A DNA stretch of 50,282 nt from Acidobacteriota bacterium. Its GTDB lineage: Bacteria; Acidobacteriota; Vicinamibacteria; Vicinamibacterales; Fen-181. The first letter of the stretch is position 1; each line of letters opens with the position of its first letter. Position numbers and translations under genes: made by a program. A model generated the notes under the pieces. It was given only the letters and a program-made list of their open reading frames with translations, had not been told where the DNA came from and searched no databases. Shown here one piece after another: positions 46,204-50,282 of this stretch. The stretch lies in NCBI GenBank assembly GCA_025363775.1, contig JANYLG010000057.1:1-50282 (forward strand), given 5' to 3'.

Positions 46204-47286
46204 TCAGTCCCCGAACCCCACCCCGAGCGAGCGAGCGCTGGTGACCAGGTCGCAGTCGAGCGGCACGGTCTTCATCCGCCCCACGACGTCCTGGAACGGC
46301 ACGGGCACGATGTCGGGCGGCCGGTTGGCCACCATCATCCCGAACTGGCCGTTGACCACCAGTTCGACCGCCTTGGCCCCGAACCGCGTGGCGAGCACCC
46401 GGTCGGCCGACGTGGGCGCGCCGCCCCGCTGCAGGTGGCCGAGCACCACGACCCGCGTCTCTTTGCCCGTGAGCCGCTCGAGCTCGGCCCCCACGAAGTG
46501 GCCGACGCCTCCCAACCGCTCGACGGAGCCTTTCTGGGCGGCCCTGGTGATCATCACCCTGCCGCCAACGGGCATGGCACCTTCCGCCACCACGACGATA
46601 CTGAAGCGTGCGCCCCAGTGGTCCCGCTCGCGGATTTTCTCGGCGGTCTTCTCGAGGTCGAACGGGATCTCCGGGATCAGGATCACGTCCGCTCCCCCGC
46701 CGACACCCGCGTGGAGCGCGATCCACCCTGCATAGCGGCCCATGACCTCGGCGACCATGACGCGGTGATGCGACTGGGCGGTCGTGTGCAGGCGGTCGAT
46801 GGCGTCGGTGGCGAAGCTCACGGCCGTGTCGAAGCCGAACGTGCTCGTCGTCCCGACAATGTCGTTGTCGATCGTCTTGGGCACGCCGACGAGCGGGATC
46901 CCCAGGCGGAAGAACTTGTGGGCGATGGCCAGCGTCCCGTCACCCCCGATGACCACGAGCGCCTCGAGGCCGAGCGCGTGGAACATCTCGACGACCCTCG
47001 CCGAGTAGTCCACCTTGCCCTCCGGGGTGGCCACCGGGTACGCGAACGGGTTGCCGCGGTTGCTCGTGCCGAGGATCGTGCCGCCGATGCGGAGGATCCC
47101 GGTGACGTCCCCCGGCGTCAGTGGCCGCGATCGGTTCGGCTCGATCAGCCCGTCGAAGCTGTCCTCGAGCCCCACGCACTCCAATCCCTGGTTGTGCGCG
47201 GACTTGACCACCGCGCGAATGACCGCATTCAAGCCAGGCGCGTCGCCCCCTCCCGTCAGTACACCGATCCGCTTGATCACGGGCAT
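46204..47286 (-). CDS. pfkA: 6-phosphofructokinase, mixed-substrate (group III) type
   Basis: Phosphorylates fructose-6-phosphate. The 360-aa protein has LTGGGDAPGLNAVIR, VVIGGDGTLA (Gly117, the ATP-type residue) and GVPKTIDNDI (Lys137, a residue typical of PPi-type enzymes, with catalytic Asp140/Asp142). The combination of Gly and Lys is characteristic of the mixed group, where the phosphoryl donor must be tested. The ATG 47286 has GAGGGGAC upstream. Cytoplasmic. Confidence 0.93.
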   Translation of the reverse strand: MPVIKRIGVLTGGGDAPGLNAVIRAVVKSAHNQGLECVGLEDSFDGLIEPNRSRPLTPGDVTGILRIGGTILGTSNRGNPFAYPVATPEGKVDYSARVVEMFHALGLEALVVIGGDGTLAIAHKFFRLGIPLVGVPKTIDNDIVGTTSTFGFDTAVSFATDAIDRLHTTAQSHHRVMVAEVMGRYAGWIALHAGVGGGADVILIPEIPFDLEKTAEKIRERDHWGARFSIVVVAEGAMPVGGRVMITRAAQKGSVERLGGVGHFVGAELERLTGKETRVVVLGHLQRGGAPTSADRVLATRFGAKAVELVVNGQFGMMVANRPPDIVPVPFQDVVGRMKTVPLDCDLVTSARSLGVGFGD

Positions 47287-47344
47287 GTCCGCGTCCCCTC
47301 TCGAAGGCTCATGGAAGTGTCGCCGAACGCGGGCGGCCGCCGAC

Positions 47345-49324
47345 CTACACACTGAACTTTCCGACGAGGGTCTGGAGCTGGGCGGCCATCTCGGTGAGCG
47401 ACCGTGCGGCCTTCTGCGTATCCGACGCGCCCTGCGACGCCGCATGCGCCGCATCGGCCACGCTCGACACGTTGCGCGCGATCTCCGCCGACCCGCGCGC
47501 CGCCTCCGTGATGTTCCTTCCGATCTCGTTCGTCGTGGCGGTCTGCTCCTCCACCGCCGACGCAATCGTGTTCGACACGTCGTCGATCTGCGTGATGAGC
47601 TGGCTGATTTGCCCGATCGCCGTCACTGCACCCTTTGTTTCGTTCTGGATCGCCTCGATCTTCTGGCTGATCTCCTCGGTCGCCTTCGCCGTCTCCTTGG
47701 CCAGTTCCTTGACCTCGTTGGCGACGACCGCGAACCCCTTGCCCGCGTCTCCAGCCCGGGCCGCCTCGATCGTGGCGTTGAGGGCCAGCAGATTCGTCTG
47801 CTCCGCGATCGACGTAATCACCTTGATGACCTTGCCAATCTCCTCCGAGCTGTCACCCAGCGTCTTCACCGTCTGGTTCGTCCGGTCCGCCACCTCGACA
47901 GCGTTCTTCGCCATCTTCGCCGCCTCGTTGGAACTCTTGGCGATCTCACGAATCGATGCCAGCATCTCCTCGGAACTCGCCGCCACGACCGTCAGGTTCC
48001 TCGAGACCTCTTCGGAGGCCGCCGACACCACCCCCGTCTGCGTCGCCGTCTCCTCGGAGTTCGCCGCCATCTGCTCACTGATCGAGGAGAGCTCCTCGGC
48101 CGCCGCGCCAACGTGCTGCGAGTTGGTTCCGATCGCGGCAATCGATTTCCGCAGGTCCACAATCATCGTATTGATACTGGTCTTCATGGCCGCGTGGTCG
48201 CCGGTATACTGGCCCTCCACCTGGGCGCGCAGATCCTGCCCGGCCACCCGCGCGAGCACCTTGGCGGCCTCGTTGATCGGCGTGGTCACCGCGTCCAGCA
48301 TCTGGTTCACCCCCTCGACGATATCGTGGTAGCCGCCCTGGAACTTCGACGCGTTGGCGCGGTTCGCCAGTTTCCCGTCAACGGCCGCCTTCGCCAGCAT
48401 CCCGGTCTCGGCCACCAGGCCACGCAGCGCTTTGGTCATCTGCTCGAGCGCTGGCCGAATCTCGTCCTGCCCATCCTTGGCCGGCACATCGGTCGAGAGG
48501 TCGCCTGCCGCGATCTTCTTCATCGTGCCGACCACAGTGACCTGCAGATCGTCGGCAAACCCGTCCATCGCCTGGGCCATCACGCCGATCTCGTCCTTGC
48601 GGTCCAGCTTCAGGCGCAACCCCAGGTGGCCTTTCCCCATCTCCTCGAGCATGCGAACGACCTGACCGATCGGCTTCGAGATCATCCGCGCCAGGAAGAC
48701 GCCCAGCCACAGCGCGACGACGACGCCGATGGCGATTAGGATCATCATCATCGTCACCGCACTATTCGCCGTCACGGCGTTGGTGTCGGAGATCTTCTTG
48801 CCAGCGTCAACCATGTACGTACTCAACGCATCCAACGCGGTCTGCATCGCGACGGTGGCGGCCTTGGCGTCACCGCCCATGACCGCAAGGGCCTCTGCGT
48901 CCTTGTTCTGGACCGCCAATTGATTGACGCGCTCGGCCTGCCTCCAATATTCATCGAACGCGACTTTGACCGCTTCGAGGTTCTTCTTATCCTGGTCGTC
49001 GATGACAGACGCGGCGTGGCTCGCCAGCGCCTTCAGTGTCAGCCCCTGCAGGACCTTGGCTTGGTCGACGAATCCCTGGGCCTGGGCGGGAGTCCCGGCC
49101 AGGATGCCATCCCGCGCGGCAACCCGGATCCGCTGGAACGACGAGGTCATCTGGATGACATCCGTCATGGGTGCCGTGGCTTTCTCGTATAGAAGAGTGT
49201 CGGCCACGGTGATGGTTTTGATCTTCAACACGCCGACGGTACCGATGCCTGCCGCAATGGCGGCGACGAGGACGAACCCGATAATCAGCTTGGCCCCGAT
49301 CTTCACGTTGTTGAGCGCGTTCAT
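47345..49324 (-). CDS. Methyl-accepting chemotaxis protein with multiple HAMP segments
   Basis: Transmembrane chemoreceptor, 659 aa. TM1 at about 11-33, a four-helix-type periplasmic sensor (about 35-185) with no named ligand motif, TM2 at about 192-214, a HAMP domain then further HAMP-like repeats ([40 protein letters not shown]), and the signalling hairpin with [20 protein letters not shown] and [13 protein letters not shown]. No CheR-binding pentapeptide at the C-terminus. The ATG 49324 has GGAGGAAAG upstream and overlaps (ATGA) the stop of a response-regulator remnant. Confidence 0.93.
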   Translation of the reverse strand: MNALNNVKIGAKLIIGFVLVAAIAAGIGTVGVLKIKTITVADTLLYEKATAPMTDVIQMTSSFQRIRVAARDGILAGTPAQAQGFVDQAKVLQGLTLKALASHAASVIDDQDKKNLEAVKVAFDEYWRQAERVNQLAVQNKDAEALAVMGGDAKAATVAMQTALDALSTYMVDAGKKISDTNAVTANSAVTMMMILIAIGVVVALWLGVFLARMISKPIGQVVRMLEEMGKGHLGLRLKLDRKDEIGVMAQAMDGFADDLQVTVVGTMKKIAAGDLSTDVPAKDGQDEIRPALEQMTKALRGLVAETGMLAKAAVDGKLANRANASKFQGGYHDIVEGVNQMLDAVTTPINEAAKVLARVAGQDLRAQVEGQYTGDHAAMKTSINTMIVDLRKSIAAIGTNSQHVGAAAEELSSISEQMAANSEETATQTGVVSAASEEVSRNLTVVAASSEEMLASIREIAKSSNEAAKMAKNAVEVADRTNQTVKTLGDSSEEIGKVIKVITSIAEQTNLLALNATIEAARAGDAGKGFAVVANEVKELAKETAKATEEISQKIEAIQNETKGAVTAIGQISQLITQIDDVSNTIASAVEEQTATTNEIGRNITEAARGSAEIARNVSSVADAAHAASQGASDTQKAARSLTEMAAQLQTLVGKFSV

Positions 49325-49500
49325 CTCTTTCCTCCGGTTGGCTTGCAAGAGTCGTCACCACACCAATCGGCTGCATGCGGGTATTCATGACGCCTTCCTG
49401 GAGCCGGCGTCGCCGGATCGTGCACGCGGTCCTGAACCTGGACGTTCTGAACGAGTTTCCAGAGTTCCGGGACTTCAAAGGGCTTCGGCACGACGACGTG
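49321..49500 (-). pseudogene. C-terminal stub of a response-regulator receiver protein
   Basis: Too short for a normal gene. On the minus strand the frame reads VVVPKPFEVPELWKLVQNV and then a 40-residue tail ending at a TGA (49321-49323) that overlaps the mcp ATG. KPF followed by an amphipathic helix is the conserved Lys and last helix of CheY-type receivers. An in-frame TGA lies just upstream and the rest of the receiver, including the phospho-Asp, is absent. It looks like the end of an operon partner of the chemoreceptor that lost its 5' part at about 49500. Confidence 0.6.
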
Positions 49501-49521
49501 TCAGACGCTGGACCGAATGAA

Positions 49522-49797
49522 GTACCGGCTTCAGGCATTCCGGAGGAGGTGATCGAGTCCGCTCACCAGAAAGCTCGCGACACTCCGGCTGAGGAACTGC
49601 TTGACGCGGTGGTGGCCTGCACCCCGCAATTCTTCGAGCGGATGGTCGTAGACCTCATTGTCCGAATGGGCTATGGCGGCACTCGCCAAGATGCTGGCCA
49701 AGCGATCGGCCAGGCCGGAGATGGCGGGATTGACGGGATCATCGAGGAAGATAGGCTCGGCCTGGACATCGTTCACGCGCAGGACGCCGTCGAATAG
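49522..49797 (+). pseudogene. mrr: Truncated Mrr-type restriction endonuclease
   Basis: Residues from IPEEVIESAHQKARD through ELLDAVVACTPQFFERMVVDL, MGYGGTRQDAG and GDGGIDGIIEEDRLGLDIV match the catalytic domain of Mrr (type IV methyl-directed nuclease). The expected QAK motif and everything after it are missing: the frame reads IVHAQDAVE and stops. The usual N-terminal winged-helix domain is also absent, and the open frame upstream to 49375 is unrelated. It is therefore a remnant lacking a catalytic residue. It lies between a response-regulator stub and a CRISPR array, consistent with a decayed defence region. Confidence 0.75.
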
Positions 49798-49803
49798 CAC
49801 ACA

Positions 49804-49828
49804 CCCAACGGCTTAACCCAACGGCTTA
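49804..49828. repeat. Two direct copies of CCCAACGGCTTA (13-bp period)
   Basis: Copies at 49804-49815 and 49817-49828, directly after the Mrr remnant. The rest of 49829-49945 shows only vague GC-rich repeat-like sequence. Confidence 0.7.
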
Positions 49829-49945
49829 GTGCTGCGTCTGCGGAGAGCATCATCAGTCTGCGGCCCAAGTCCGCTTCGCCCGACGTCACGCCGATTTCCG
49901 CTTCGCCGCGACATCACGCGAAGCCTTGGTGAAGCCTCTTCGGTT

Positions 49946-50282
49946 CCGGCGGCGCCCGCAAGGCCTCGCAGCCGCGGAATCCCGCCCCTCCGCCACGTCC
50001 AAAGCGCGGCTACTGATCGCTTCAATGGGGCCGCGGCTTCGCAGCCGCGGAATCGCCGCGGTCGACCACCCGGCCGCACGTTCGCCAAGGCGCTTCAATG
50101 GGGCCGCGGCTTCGCAGCCGCGGAATCTCGCCGCCTTCACGCCGCGCACCGAGTACACGTCGATGCTTCAATGGGGCCGCGGCTTCGCAGCCGCGGAATC
50201 GCCGAGACGGGTGCCCTCGCCGGATTGAATCTTGAGCTTCAATGGGGCCGCGGCTTCGCAGCCGCGGAATCTGACCTTCGAC
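49946..50282 (-). CRISPR. CRISPR array, leader-distal end, cut by the window edge
   Basis: Four identical 36-bp repeats at 50019-50054, 50092-50127, 50165-50200 and 50236-50271, separated by unique spacers of 37, 37 and 35 bp. A fifth, degenerate repeat lies at 49946-49981, with a 37-bp spacer after it. On the minus strand each repeat has CCGCGGCT, a GCGA tetraloop and AGCCGCGG (8-bp stem), then ends CCCCATTGAAGC, like type I repeats with ATTGAAAC/G ends. In the degenerate copy the minus-strand 5' half is kept and the 3' half lost, as expected for the last repeat. So transcription runs leftward and the leader, and probably cas genes, lie right of the window. Subtype not determinable. Confidence 0.93.

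Noticed and set aside
49804-49828. attC-like integron site
   Set aside because: CCCAACGGCTTA is directly repeated, but no inverted R'/R'' core pair or integrase is present.
49861-49945. Further decayed CRISPR repeats left of 49946
   Set aside because: TTCCGCTTCGCCGCG is vaguely similar and lies near the right phase, but too few positions match to support it.
49926-50228. 100-aa plus-strand ORF with recurring FNGAAASQPRN and LQWGRGFAAAE segments
   Set aside because: It is the three-frame translation of the CRISPR repeats. Such proteins are known misannotations. The overlapping minus-strand ORFs (49813-50158) have the same origin.

Overview
The window is 50 kb of GC-rich chromosome from a Gram-negative (diderm) bacterium. 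LPS-core (Kdo) synthesis, a LapB-type LPS regulator and a PilQ secretin all require an outer membrane. The TCA genes (fused-subunit KorA with KorB, SucCD, and Sdh in the order A-C-D-B) and the intergenic repeat style fit Acidobacteriota, perhaps Vicinamibacteria. That placement is inference; no rRNA gene is present to test it. Almost every coding gene is an ordinary chromosomal gene. The accessory material is the repeats and the right-hand end.

Layout. 1-5.5 kb: an efflux adaptor, then a minus-strand operon MFS transporter > kduD > eda > kdgK for 2-keto-3-deoxygluconate use. 5.6-9.9 kb: a pair of M16 peptidase subunits (one with an intact zinc motif, one without), a small membrane protein and an alpha/beta hydrolase. 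10-19 kb: central carbon metabolism, with 2-oxoacid:ferredoxin oxidoreductase (korAB) and succinyl-CoA synthetase (sucCD) on the minus strand, and succinate dehydrogenase (sdhACDB) diverging on the plus strand. Together they cover 2-oxoglutarate > succinyl-CoA > succinate > fumarate. 19.7-25.9 kb: kdsB-pyrG-kdsA-kdsD-kdsC-lapB, a near-complete CMP-Kdo pathway with its CTP supplier and an LPS assembly regulator. 26-34 kb: amino-acid permease, coaE, folD, a K+ channel, and accB-accC with a Na+/H+-antiporter-like gene. 34-42 kb: type IV pilus genes pilMNOPQ followed by two lipoproteins and a TPR protein. 42.3-46.2 kb: translation genes rplM-rpsI, rpsB-tsf, pyrH-frr. 46.2-49.3 kb: pfkA and a chemoreceptor.

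The last kilobase is a scar. It holds the C-terminal stub of a response regulator whose stop overlaps the chemoreceptor start, then a broken Mrr-type restriction endonuclease, then the leader-distal end of a CRISPR array that runs off the window. No cas gene is visible.

The least explained feature is a set of short tandem repeats: a 28-bp GC hairpin unit, an about 20-bp unit at two loci, a 7-bp unit at three loci, an 8-bp unit, and dispersed palindromes. They sit directly against, and in several cases supply, the stop codons of neighbouring genes. A second recurring pattern is a good -10 box only 5-10 nt before the start codon (efflux adaptor, hydrolase, kdsB, kdsA, pyrH), which suggests leaderless or near-leaderless mRNAs.
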